A stretch of DNA of 64,000 bases. Origin: Baylisascaris procyonis. Taxonomy: Eukaryota; Nematoda; Chromadorea; Rhabditida; Ascarididae. A program made the position numbers and the translations under genes. Each line of letters begins with the position of its first letter. Position 1 is the stretch's first letter. Location: NCBI GenBank assembly GCA_037389465.1, contig JAZARR010000213.1:5500501-5564500 (forward strand). The letters are read 5' to 3'. Below the pieces are notes generated by a model, which was not told the origin of the DNA, did no database searches, and saw only the letters and a list, made by a program, of their open reading frames with translations. This document shows, one piece after another, positions 1 to 11,737 of this stretch.

Positions 1-1320
1 CTCGCAATCTTTGGATGAAGTCTCAACAAGTATGCAAATTCACTTCATTAAGAAGAATTCGATCGCCTGAATGCTACTTCGATATTTAGGTAAACTGGTT
101 GACTGGGACAATTACACATTCACGTATGCACATATGAACAAACGTACGCCGCTCCCGGCGATTCAACAGTGAAATCGGTGAATGGATCAAGTGTAAAGTC
201 TGACTGTACGACCGACACCTGACTGATAATAAATTATTTGCTGCAATTACGTATATCTTCTCTGCTTTTAACACTTTCGAAGAATCCTACAGAACAGATG
301 CTGTCTTTATTATGAATTATTCGGGTGCATTGAGGACGTCTTATACTGTTCGGCTAATTCCTTCAGTGAAAAGAGGGAGGAAGTTTGCAGCTCCGTTGCT
401 AAACCGAAACGTTCATTCTCATACAGCATTAATTCGTATGCAGCATTGTTATAAGCATGAGAAGATCTGACAATTGTTGCATTTGAAGGGCTTCAAAAAA
501 TGGAAGAATTTGTCTCTTCTATTTTAGCAAATGGTGCAATGAGAAACAATATTTCACGCAAGAAATGAGATGATTGCGTCAAATTGAGTAAAAGTTTCCA
601 TAAGACCATAAATTCGAAAAGAAATATAGTATCAGATCTGGTGATCATTCAAGCCATTGTGTTTCTTTCCGTGCTTATTTGTGTTACGTTTGTGAGTCGC
701 TTATTTTTCAACATCGGCGCAGATCATAACATCATGACATTGGTCGAATAATCGTTAAATAACCTAACAGTAGAGTGGATCTTAAAGGAAAACAATTCCG
801 AAAACGAATGGAATAATATATGCAGCCCTCGAAGGTACACAGGGGTACAAGCTTAATGACCATTCAATGGCACCAGCATTGTATCCATATGTGCGCATAT
901 TACTGGAAAATATCTGGACCATTAGAAGTTTTTTTCAACGAAATAATTCGCCTAGATGGTGTTTCAACTATCGCGCAATTCCTTTGGAGTAGCCAGAGAA
1001 CGAAACGTTGGCCAACTTAGCTCCTTTCAAATCCAGAGAGCAGCCCTTTGATGATGACTATACTCATGAAACTTTTGATTTCTCGCTTCAGTGGTTTCCG
1101 AGTTGAAAAATAGCGATCAAGCGAGCAGATACTAACACATATACAAATGAGTACAAAATGAACCCACCGCATCGTTTCTCGTATTTTCAAAACAAAAATT
1201 TATAAAAACATATAAAAGCATCTTAATCAATCAAATAATTCGAGAAAAAAGCGAAAATTTGTGCGAAAAAATTCTCCAGCCTTCAGTACAAGTCACAAGA
1301 CAACTTCTAATACTCGACCA
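1..1320. other. No gene seen
   Basis: AT-rich sequence with short open frames only. I see no pair of splice sites joining frames of the same phase, no RNA gene and no obvious repeat. It may be intergenic or part of an intron of a gene outside the window. Confidence 0.5.
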
Positions 1321-1324
1321 ACTG

Positions 1325-1330
1325 TATATA
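1325..1330 (+). promoter_or_regulatory. Possible TATA box of the small candidate gene at 1402
   Basis: TATATA lies about 75 nt upstream of a candidate ATG, with a pyrimidine-rich initiator-like TCAGTCCTCT about 30 nt further on. In an AT-rich genome such matches are common, so this is only suggestive and depends on the gene at 1402-1570 being real. Confidence 0.2.
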
Positions 1331-1401
1331 ATGTTGCTAGAAAGTTCATAAACAAGTCAGTCCTCTAGAGCACGAATCTCTCATTTTACATTAACGCAAC
1401 A

Positions 1402-1570
1402 ATGAAATGCGGTGAGTGTTCCATCTGTTAACTGTCTTTTGAGTGAGTTTGTGTTATGTTTAGCTGTGTCTTTAGCAGCTATTGTTGTCATTTTTGACAC
1501 GTCACCTTTCTGTTCAAACATTGTGTCGTATCAAATATTCTTTAAAAATCGGAAACGACTAATGAAATAA
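1402..1570 (+). CDS. Candidate small secreted peptide, two exons
   Basis: Model: exon 1 1402-1411 and exon 2 1464-1570, joined across a 52-nt intron (donor GTGAGT, acceptor TTTAG). The joined frame gives 38 residues. It begins MKCAVSLAAIVVIF, which looks like a short secretory signal, then has a tail with one Cys and a basic end (KNRKRLMK) before TAA. A TATA-like element precedes it. There is no recognisable family. The support is thin: a tiny first exon and a short product, either of which can arise by chance. It could also be the first exons of a longer gene. Confidence 0.25.
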
Positions 1571-4113
1571 TGATTCTTTAACGATAACAGTTTACAAATA
1601 TAAACATATGAATGAGTGGTATTAATATCTCTTGATCGATGGTATCGATCATCCTCGATTTACACAAACGCAAGGAATGTCGAGAACGATCATGAATGAT
1701 CAAAGAACAGCTCACAGTGGCTAGGATATCGTTGCAACTGCATTGTTGTCACGTTTCAAATACACTTTTGCCACGAAATGAATCTCGCTCGACGAATTCA
1801 GCACCGAAAGGATATGCTCAATGCACATCGTTATCAGATAAGAGATAGGCGAGAGACAACTACGCGTTCGCTGAATAGTTAAGGTTACGCAGTAGTATAG
1901 GTTCATATGTAAAAGATATACAACTCATAATTACACACACTGGGCAATAATTTTTCTCTCATTTCATAGTTGGAATCACTAATCCATATAGAAGGGATAA
2001 CACCATACAGCAGCATATAACAAGCTAATTCTATCAGTTAAATCTGCATATTTAGTTGAAAGCTGAAGGGCATAGCAAATTTATCAACGAGAAGTCATTT
2101 CCTTCGATACCGTTACGTAGTTACATCTCTAATCCTTTGTGCATAATATGTTTTACATTTTTATATCATAAGAAAAGAAACAATGGTGGAGATTTTCTCT
2201 TGCGAGATTCAAAGTTAACTCTGGCGCAAAAATCAGTGGACAGTTGTTTAGACAATTTCATATGTAAAATTTTATGAATAATTAGCCCATTCAATTCTTG
2301 TTATCCTAACATGTTCGACGAGGCACTGACCGTTTTTCTGCGACAGTTACTTCCTAAGCATTAATGTTCCTATATCTAGGCCAAATTACTCTCGATCATA
2401 CTGTCGCAATCGCGAACCAATTTCATGATTCACCTTCAAATTGTTTACATGTGAACATCGCAAAACCGATGCTATTGTAATAATGCCCTAAACGACTGCA
2501 AATGTTCGAATGTATTGCTATTGTTACTAATCTTATTCAGATAAGTGTTTAATTCAAAGAAAAGGAAAGAAATGAAATATTGCTACCAATGAAAGCGTCT
2601 ATTCTGAAATCCATTGCTCTTGTTACCAACGAAAGCGCTTATTCTGTCCCTATTGTAACTATGTTGCATACCCACATTAAATGAAACATTGTTGTCGCTT
2701 TAATTTCTTCCTTGGTCTCTCGCCGGCGTCCCTCCACCAGGCCTTTCTCCCTGGCTCAGCCCAGGCCTTCCTTCCCGACATTCGCCACACATACTGTCCC
2801 ACTCTATTCTTTTTATGCCTCTCCTTAAACGAATCTGAATTATTTCGCAGATATTTCATACTAAAAAGATCTCAAGTCATTAGAACGCAGTATGTTATTT
2901 GTTGGCGTTGAGTATGACAAGACTGCATTCTAGAGATGTGGACACAAGATTAGTGCCAGCACTTCAGGACCTAACTTTGAATTATACGATGCCACTACCG
3001 CGAAATCGTCGTCTCAACTTCACATGGTATCTATTTAGTTTAAAATAGGACCGTTCGAAGTTGCATAACAGCTTGCGATTTTCGAATTTTCAGTTGCCGT
3101 TCCCCTTATCTATACTATACTGTTCTGAGATGCCAAAGGAAAATTGAACTACATATGTTGCTCTGCATTTAATATTTGCATAGATCCTAATTCTACTATT
3201 GTATCCTGTATTGCACGCACGGTATAGCACAGCATGGTTTGTGATGCATAGAAAAACGGCGTTCTTTGAAAAATAGGCAGTTTTAAAGAAAAACATTTGC
3301 CCAGTGTCAGCCAGCTGCCTACGTGCTTGAATAAGTCTATTCGTCCGTATGCTAAAGAAATATTTAGATCAGCACTTAATTATTCAATGTCAGATGGGTT
3401 TAGCGCGTACGGTCTTGGTTAAACCCAGCCGTTCGCAAGACCTAGGAAGGCTCCTAGACAAGTTGTTCGCGATGATTTTGTAGAAGTGGGCCACGGTTCA
3501 TAAACTAAGCAGCAGTTCACTGTCTGCCAGTCAAACACTTGCCGAAATTGAAAACATTGTGCACCAACTTTCCAGTAGCTTTCATAACACAATCGACTTG
3601 CCAGCTAGGTGGAAACTGCAGTTATAGAAGAACGGGAGATGTGAATTTTCTTTGCTAATGGGGTCGCAGAATTTGTTACAGTATGCAACAAACCTCTGAA
3701 GTACTGATAAAAGAACACTTTCTCTGTCGCAAAATCTAATGCCTTTCAGTTGGAGTGATATCACTACCATCAGAAATTTTCGTTAAATCTAATTTTCAAT
3801 TGCTGCATCATACGTAGGAATAAAAAGTATCATGGAACATGGGCGGAGAAGCGCTGCTTTCTCTCGATAAAATATTAGATCAAGTAGGATACAGATTAAA
3901 AATTATACGACAGAGTTGCCAGGACATCATTGAGACTGAGGAAATTACCACTTAATATCACGAACTGACGGGTAGCACGGAACTTGTATTGCACAATGAA
4001 TAGAACATACTAATGTGATATTTATGCACAATTGAAAGGAGAAATAGATGAGGAACACCACAAGAACAGTTAACAATGTCAACGGAGGGACGAGGTGAGG
4101 ATCACTAGTGGGT
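1571..4113. other. Non-coding stretch downstream of the acyl-CoA dehydrogenase gene
   Basis: Apart from the two-copy repeat near 2.6 kb, only chance-length ORFs are visible. A patch near 2.69-2.86 kb has open frames on both strands (60 and 76 codons) of low-complexity Leu/Pro/Lys composition and no splice logic. The 3' UTR of the minus-strand acyl-CoA dehydrogenase must lie just below 4114. The nearest poly(A)-like hexamer I see on that strand is the weak CATAAA at 4021-4026. Confidence 0.45.
2577..2650. repeat. Two-copy diverged tandem repeat, about 40 bp period
   Basis: The 26-nt block at 2581-2606 (TGCTACCAATGAAAGCGTCT then ATTCTG) recurs at 2621-2646 with four differences. The spacers are also similar. 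No coding frame is preserved. It is probably a local duplication. Confidence 0.7.
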
Positions 4114-7100
4114 TTATGAGACGATCACAGATGTGCCCGTTTCCTGTACTCGTTTCAGGAGATCCTTCGCGACAATGATACGCTGAATCTGGCTGGTTCC
4201 TTCGTAGATCTGCATGATCTTCGCATCTCGCATCAACTTTTCCACTGGATATTCCTTATTGTAACCGTTGCCTGAAATTCAAACTGTTGTCCTGAGGTGG
4301 AATATATGAGCATCATACGGGCGTAGGTTAAACACACTGTCAACCACCCACGGAATATTTCCCGCGAACGCAAGCATTTCTCGCAAACTTTAAAACCTAA
4401 AAGTTCAATAGCCGGTCAGGAGTTAGACATTAAAATCATATCATTTTTGCTTGGAAAAGATAAACAACTATGAAAAGCGAACCGCCAAGGATTTGTACAG
4501 CGTTAGAGGCAGCGATATTTGCAGTGTCGGCACAGAAGCACTTAGCAATCGACGAGAAGTATCCTCGAGGACGTCCCTGCATCCACTCCCATGCACTGCG
4601 GTATGTGATCAAGCGGGATAGCTCGAGGTTAATCGCCATATCAGCCAGCATGAACGCAACTGCCTGAACTTTTATTAACCTTTCTTGATGACCCCTCATG
4701 ATTGATACCAATTTTTATTCGTCTTCAGATCTTCTGACAAAGTCAGGACTGACATTATTTCGTCAATTCAAAAAATTGAAATGGTTGTAGATTAAAGGTA
4801 GAAATTTCATTTTAAAAACGATGGAGTGCGATTCTGACTCAGCGCAAAGAACAGTTGCTTTGGAATGATTAAAAAAGCATTATAAATGCAAAGAATTTTT
4901 GGCTAAGTGATTGAGAGGAGAACCTGATGTTGGGCGATTGGTACACCGAACGTTTTCCTTTCAAGGGCGTATCTAGCAGCTTCATCGAGGCATCGAGAGG
5001 AAAGACCGGTCGCAATAGCTGCAACTTCTGCCCTGAAACCATACCCTTCTGACATCACTTTCAAATTGTAACATTTTTATCGCTAATTTCTTCATCAAAA
5101 ATCGAAAGCGATTTCAACAGCACAGCTAAAAGTTTTGTTTGGCTGCGTAGTGGCAATGAATATTAACATTTTATGACTTTTGCCTGCTGTGTTGGCAAGA
5201 CTGCAAGCACAAGGACAAGGGGTCAGATTTTCACAGGAATGTGGTGTGATTGCGCATTTTCGTTGGACATCTCAACGATAGCCAATTACGGAAATGCACT
5301 AGAAAACCTGATGTGGTGTTTGCCCTTCGCATTTTAGCCGTTCCGAACAGCTCTATTGTTCAAAACCGATGACATAACGTGCAATCTGTGGGGTTCAGCG
5401 CCCTGATCATATTAATGAGGTTCGAATGTCGCGTGCACAAGGTTAATAAAACGTTTTTGAGCTATAACAAGTCATGGACAACATGAACTCTCATAAGAAA
5501 ACTTAATCTGTTGGTCCCTGAAGTGTGGATTGAGCAAATCAGTTTTTACACTTCTCTTCCCCCTTTCCAACTTTCCATAGGAAACCGTAAGATGAACAGT
5601 CATGGCATCGCTATGAAAGAAATATTGAAGCAAAACTAAAAATACCTCGTCTTGTCGAATGTCTTCATGGCCACAATGAATCCCTCTCCAGGGGCTCCGA
5701 CCATGTTTTCTGCTGGGACACGGACATCTTCGAAAGTTACTGCACGAGTATCTGATGCGCGCTGTCCCATGTTCATCTCCTAGAATCGAGCACACATCTA
5801 CTCGAACGACACAAGCAAAAGTACGATGGTAAGGCACTACGAGCGGTCTTCGAAGATGGCTTAGCGAGTTGCAAACAGCGATGAAAATTAATGGATTTGC
5901 AATCAGTAGAAGCAATAGGCAGTGAATGCTGACAAATGTGCTTGTTTCGAGGACGCTCAATGCTGATCTCATAGGCACTGCATCTATAATTTTTATAGCA
6001 AGCATTTCTTTAGATAAGGCAGACCGTTGTGAAAGGCAGCGATTGTTCAAATTGTACCTCTTCGATTGAGAACATAATTTGCCGAGCCAAATTGCACCTC
6101 GCACGGCGGTCGAGATAAAAAACATGTGGTTTCGAAAATTTAGCTGCTGCAATTCCTTTTCACTCATCAACACCTATTCATTCCTCTTTCTTATTTTAAC
6201 GTTTGCATTTCGGATAACGGGCTATTGGTTTGTTGCAGTCCTTTGGAGACATATGAGCGCATTGAAACAATGAGCACAAGGATCTGTAAGTAAATCTTTT
6301 TTTGTTTGTCTCTAGCGCAATGTGCTCTCACGGTTGCTGCTGAACAATTTTCAGTAATTTTCTTCAGCCCTGATATGGCGTGAGCACATCCGTTTTAGCT
6401 AAATCTACTGAAATTTTAAGAAGAACAGTAGTCACCTTCTTTCCTCTTGTGATACCGGGGGTGTCACCATCTACAACAAAAGCAGTGAATGCTTTTGAAA
6501 TTGGTGTCTTTGGGTCGGGGTCACTCCTGCATAAAACAAAGAACCAGCTGGCAGGGCCTGCATTCGTGATCCACATCTTCGAGCCGTTGATGACGTATTC
6601 ATTACCCTTCTTCTCACACTTTGTCTTCACTCCAGCAACATCTGAACCCGCCCATGGTTCTGTCACTGCATATGCCTGCAAGTGCGGTTATAAAACCATT
6701 TGCAACATCTATGCATATAATAGTATTATGAGGCAGTTCTTATAGTAAACATGCGAGTGATATAAAAATGGGTAGAGAAGCCTTGAGTTTCATCGACACA
6801 TACATATGCGTTTTAAGCTGATTGGACTTAAAGCGATTCGGTCATTTCGACAACGGTTAACTTACAGCCATAAGAGGTTCTTCGGTCATTCGCCCAAGGA
6901 ACTTCTTCTTGATGGGTTCGCTAGCAGCCAGGATCAATGGAGTCTCAGCAAAGTCGTTCACCAGCAACGCAGTGGCCACGGCTGCACATCCGTAGGCAAT
7001 TTCCTCACTGACGATTACGTTCGAGAGGAGGTCAAGATCAAGGCCACCTTGAATTTGGAGACGAATAAAAATATCATCAATTATATATGCAGGGGTTGAT

Positions 7101-8372
7101 CAAAGTTAATGAACCGACAAAGTCGTTCTGAAAAAAAGTTTTCATCGGATGATGACATAAATTGGGCGATTTTTGCCTTTGTTTTCACTTTCCTCCGTGT
7201 CAATTTCCTTACAAAGGAAGATGAAGAATTCTGAACGCGGTGTGGGTATGAAAAGATTTCACTGGCAATTTGTAAATGGCCTCATAATGAAAGATGGAAA
7301 TTATAACAATTTGCATTCACAAGTTACTGATGATGTCTCATCGAATGTGAACGAGTGTTTTCCGCCAGATATAATGTGAAGGCGATGCCATTTTTGAAAA
7401 GAAGTAAGTCGAACCGTATGCGGCGGGGATGTTGCCGTTGAGGATTCCAGCTGCATGTGCCTTCTTGATGACCCCCCATGGAAACTCTCCGGTCTCATCG
7501 TGGTGAGCTGCCACTGGAATCACCTCGTCCTTTGTAAATTTGCGTAGCGTCTGTTGTAGCTCACGCTGCTCATCGGTGAAGCCTTAAAGTTCGAATATCT
7601 ATAAATCTATCACATATGCTGCATCAATGAGGTATAATCTGTATAGAAATGAGCATAGCTACCGCATTGATGATGCAGGTTCTATCATTATTACTCCGTT
7701 ATGTGCACCGGTTTAGGAAGGCTAATTTCTGTAGTTTACCCTGAACGGAGCGTCTTAGAATGTGTCATTTCAATTCACTTCTTTCGTTTTGAGGAATATT
7801 ATAATGTGACTGTTACTTATAAGTGAAATGCAACATGTGGAAAGCACCTATAATGTCTCTTTCTGCGTGCATTTTGTACTTAAGGAAAATTAATACGGTG
7901 AATCTTTTCATGCAGAATTCTTTTGGCAATAAAAAATTTCAGATGACGTCATCCTTCTATGAGATCAATTCTAATATGATTTCAATAATGAGTTTTATAG
8001 ATGAACACTAGTAATATTGTCATACCAATTTCATTCACTATTTGACAACTTATCCTCAACACGATCTTATAGTATGTTCGATCACCAATGAGAATTTTCC
8101 TCACACATTGTTCGATTTTCATTGAAAATCTCTGAAGAACGGCAAAGGATTCGAATTTATAAAGTAATTTATGAGCCGCAATTTAATTATTGTTCTTTTT
8201 TTTGTTTTTTGCATTTTTTTTGTAATGAAATACTTTGCATTGCAGTTATTAGTTTCTTGCATTGCAAATGGAATGATTACTAACGGAAATTTAATCCTGT
8301 AGCTGCAACTGCGTTGCTTGCGGAATTCCTGACCGAAGTTGTGAACGCTTTTGCAAGATTACGCGCAAGCAT
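4114..8372 (-). CDS. ACADM-like: Medium-chain acyl-CoA dehydrogenase, mitochondrial (8 exons, complete)
   Basis: Exons in coding order: 8285-8372, 7415-7582, 6866-7047, 6436-6675, 5646-5779, 4924-5032, 4483-4663, 4114-4271. They total 1260 nt, or 419 residues plus stop, matching the roughly 420-residue human enzyme. All junctions keep phase with GT donors and AG acceptors. The protein oxidises medium-chain acyl-CoA to enoyl-CoA in the mitochondrial matrix, passing electrons from FAD to ETF. Exon 1 encodes a basic, Ser/Thr/Ala-rich presequence ([19 protein letters not shown]) typical of matrix import. Exon 4 carries the family motifs [12 protein letters not shown] and KMWITNAG. The last exon has [17 protein letters not shown], whose Glu (residue 391) is the expected catalytic base. 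No frame is broken. A short-chain or related ACAD is possible, but the similarity to mammalian ACADM is close along the whole length. Confidence 0.95.
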
Positions 8373-9473
8373 TGCTCCTGGTTATCCTAAAACATTTCAT
8401 ACATTGATGTGCTCAAGCTATTCCTCTAACATACTAAGCAAGCGATTAATTATTAAACACTTCAGACGATAATGTATATAGTTGAAATGAAGGTTGATAA
8501 TTCGATATTTTTACTGAAAGGATTTCTTGTAATCTAATTTTACTCTCGAGCATTTCGCTTCAATACAGTTCTCATTCGATCTTTTATTACGTTCGTTCGA
8601 GATTATCAGTACATAGTGCATTGATTTCATTTATAAATACTCTTGTATGGACAATGCAATCGGTTAATATGCGGAAATTCAAGATGAATTCAACTACAGA
8701 TTATAGCTTAAGAATAGAAGTATTAGAGATTGTTGATGAAGTAATGGATACACAATGATTAAACAATTGCACAACATTAGCATATCACGAAATGAATTTT
8801 TAGCGTTGAAAAATATTCAATATATATATTGATGTTGGGAAGTAGTTTTGAGAGCATTAATACGATCAAATAATTTAACACTAGTTTAGCATGCATTTTT
8901 TGGTAGCATTGTTTTAGAATAAATAGTGCAAGTTATAGTACAGACATGAAAACTTTATTATATAAATTTTTAATTTAATTTTTAATCAATTCATGCATAT
9001 ATGGGAAGCATCTTCTCGAAATTTGCGACTTTCTAGATAATAGTGCAACATTTAAAAACGAGTATTGTAGATGATGCGTTTATGCAGAGAAAACGCTACA
9101 GAAAAAAATACTTCAGTTGTGAAATATTTTCTGATATGAATGATGTGAAAGTAATGCAATTGAAAGAAGTAACACTCATAAAACGTATTTACTGAGATTA
9201 ACAAAAGATCCATAAACTCATCACATATTAAATAATAATAGGCTATTTGTGTTTATGTGATCGATTTTTATCAATTCATCGGATGAACATCCACTTTTCT
9301 TTATCATTCTGGGTTGCTATCAACGACGTTATTATGAGTGCTGGCTGCCAATTAGCATCTGTCAATTAAGATCGAGTGACTCGTTCTCATATTCCATTAT
9401 TCGACAGGAATTCTTGAATCCCTCCGTTTTGGAGAATTTCGCATCCGCTGTGGAAATATTCTAGTAGATAAAT
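8373..9473. other. Upstream region of the acyl-CoA dehydrogenase gene, no gene seen
   Basis: Very AT-rich sequence with no credible ORF. It should hold the promoter of the minus-strand dehydrogenase gene, but I cannot point to a specific element. There is no strong AG acceptor close above the ATG at 8372, so I cannot say whether this mRNA is trans-spliced. Confidence 0.5.
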
Positions 9474-9674
9474 TCAAGTATAGATGTATCTATGAAGAAA
9501 AGCTTCGATCATATCTTCCATAGAAGGAGCATCGATCAACTCGCTAAACCTTGGCAAGATGTCAACAGCGCATTTATTTCAGTGCATTTGAGCATATTTG
9601 GAGAAGAGAGGGATGTCGTTGGGGAGGAGAGATACGTATTTTATCCTCAAAATTTTAGGCGACCTCTCTTGCCG
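9474..9674 (-). pseudogene. Gene-like frame broken by one in-frame TGA
   Basis: After a possible acceptor (CTATTTAG, exon from 9674) one frame runs 67 codons to a TGA at 9474-9476. It is interrupted once, by TGA at 9579-9581. The part after the inner stop reads like ordinary protein, with the acidic, helix-like stretch SELIDAPSMEDMIEAFLHR. The part before it reads LPNDIPLFSKYAQMH. The interruption could mean an old pseudogene, two chance frames, or (unlikely) recoding. An overlapping 71-codon ATG-started frame runs on the plus strand (9492-9707), so the coding strand itself is uncertain. No family recognised. Confidence 0.25.
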
Positions 9675-10141
9675 CTAAATAGCATATTATCCACTAATGC
9701 AAAATGATTGGAAAGCTCACTTAGAAGAATCAGCATCTAAATCAATTCGTTCTCCATAAAGATCGGTCTACTTTTGCAGTTATTTCCGGCCGATAGAATG
9801 TGAATAATTCAATGAATGCTGCGAAAAATTTTTTTTAGTGGGGCCACATTGTCAGTATTTATCGCTATGAAATCGACAAGCAAACGATCACTGAAATGTT
9901 AAAAAATATAAAAATGAACAAATGAATTTCCAGCTCCACTTTATCACTCGTTTCTTTTGAAATGAGCAAATAAAAATTTTTTTTTTTAATTAAGGCGACC
10001 GATGGGAGCTGAAAGTTCTATTGTCAAAGTGGGTGAGGATAACCGAAAATATCGAACTATAGGGATGAAGTGAGTCGAAAAAATTGTCCTAGCCGGCTTA
10101 TTGCGTATTTTTCTTTTGCTAATGTCTGCTGATATCATCAC

Positions 10142-10466
10142 ATGGGGAAAATTTATTGGGCCTCAACCATATCATTCTCCCTGCCCTCCCTCTCTCTCAT
10201 CCTTCCTCTTCAGCCCACTGAGTACAAATTGTCAACTTTGACTAAAGGCAATATCGATGATGCGGAGAATTCGATCTTAGTCAATACAAAAAGCGCAGTG
10301 TTAACCGATATAAGAAGTGCGGTGACCGATAGTTTTGGAGGTTTTGAGGTGAAAACATCAGATCAAAGCTGAATGCAGTTGAATATCTAAGGCGTGGTTG
10401 AAATACGACGATCAAAATAGGAGTGCAAAGGATGATGAATTATCGGAACGGATGCTAGAGGCTTAG
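10142..10466 (+). CDS. Candidate short gene or pseudogene fragment
   Basis: An ATG at 10142 opens a frame with a hydrophobic start (MGKIYWASTISFSLPSLSLI), then a polar stretch (TEYKLSTLTKGNIDDAENS). The DNA before 10214 is also an excellent acceptor (long pyrimidine tract ending TTCAG), so 10214 may instead be an exon start. A GTGAAA donor after 10348 and an acceptor before 10392 keep phase. They would add AWLKYDDQNRSAKDDELSER before TAG at 10464-10466. Past that TAG the same frame stays open for 30 codons to TGA at 10557-10559. No family recognised. It may be a real short gene, a pseudogene, or chance. Confidence 0.3.
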
Positions 10467-11396
10467 CTTTCTGCATCAGCTAACGCAGATAACGTTGACA
10501 TGAGTCTACTCGTTAGACTCAAAAAATATGAGAATAGATATCTTCTGAAGCGACATTGAAACGAGAGAAACGCTATCGACTAAACGTTTCTTAATCATTC
10601 TTCAATTGCTGATGATGCTAAACATCGAACTAATCACTGATTCTGTTTGCTCTCTTCAGATTACCCTATCAAGCATCCATATTTCACAATCTAGATAACC
10701 TCTATAAACCATGTTATCTGATGCTCACACCATCACTTTGCAAAGTTTGTCAAATATTCTCAACCAACCTTTCCTCATTTTTATATAATTCCTCAAATTT
10801 CTGCATAAACGCGTAAAATGAGTGCAATATCCGTGAAGTGTGTTTGTCTCTTGACGACTTTAAGTCGAGAAGAACTGAAGCCAAAACGATGAAAATTGTT
10901 GCATATGATACTCACAGAAATTAACTCCTAATGCAAATTGATCCAACAATTCCGAAGTTGTACGCACCGAAAGGTACCAAAAATTTGCTTATCCTACGCA
11001 GCTTGGTAGGTGCGTTCGAATCATTCAAGTCTTTTGTGGAAGAGTTATATGAGCAAATGGATACATTAGAGTTTTGATATGTCATTCCATATATTGCTTT
11101 AAATGCTGGTGAATTATGAGAGAAATAAGCGTACATCATTATATCAAGCAAATTTCACAGCTTCGAAGGCTCCGGAGTCGGAACTAGCGGGCAGACAGAC
11201 ATGCAAGCACGTACACATATGTACAGACACGATTTTACCACAAGACAATTTGGCAAATGGGCATTTCTAAAAACTTTTAAAAGAGGAAACAAATGAAGAA
11301 ATATGTGGATCGCATGACAACGATCCCAGCCTCCATTTAAAAGTTATCTGAACAAATGAAGGTGGAAAGCCGCATCGCCAACCCTTCCAGGTAAGC

Positions 11397-11737
11397 TTAA
11401 TGATTGTAACATAGCATCACACTTCTTCCTTCTAGAATACCGGCTGAGAGAAATTTCATAAATGGGAGAGTTGCCTTCACATAGGAAACGCTGAAAGGAT
11501 GGTCTAGAAGTGCCGAGACGCAGTTGAAGTTTTAATGGTACATTTGCAGTGCAATAAGGATCCAATGGATGGGCTTCGTGAGTGGATCCGCCCCATTTTC
11601 CTCATCACACAAATACTGGTAACCACCTGTCCCAGCAACTGACCGAAAGGGCATCCACTTTTCTTCGATTCTTTGCACAACAGCACGTTGGCTGATTCGT
11701 TGAGATGAGGAAAGGTCTGACAGCAGAATAATGCAAC
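11397..11737 (-). CDS. Candidate pair of exons of an unrecognised gene
   Basis: Exon P, 11542-11737, follows the acceptor TTCTATAG and stays open for 64 codons, including EEKWMPFRSVAGTGGYQYLC and DEENGADPLTKPIHW. Exon Q, 11397-11490, follows a good CCTTTCAG acceptor. It continues in phase through LPFMKFLSAGILEGRSVM to TAA. The donor after P (GTACCA) is weak. The other two frames of P are also open over much of its length, so the frame is not secure. A 23-nt AG..GT-bounded segment further upstream (about 12.02 kb) could be an earlier exon. No family recognised. Base composition here is less AT-rich than its surroundings, which favours coding or former coding sequence. Confidence 0.3.

Noticed and set aside
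5472..6173. 233-codon minus-strand ORF
   Set aside because: It overlaps exon 5 of the acyl-CoA dehydrogenase in a different frame, crosses that exon's splice sites, and has no recognisable domain.
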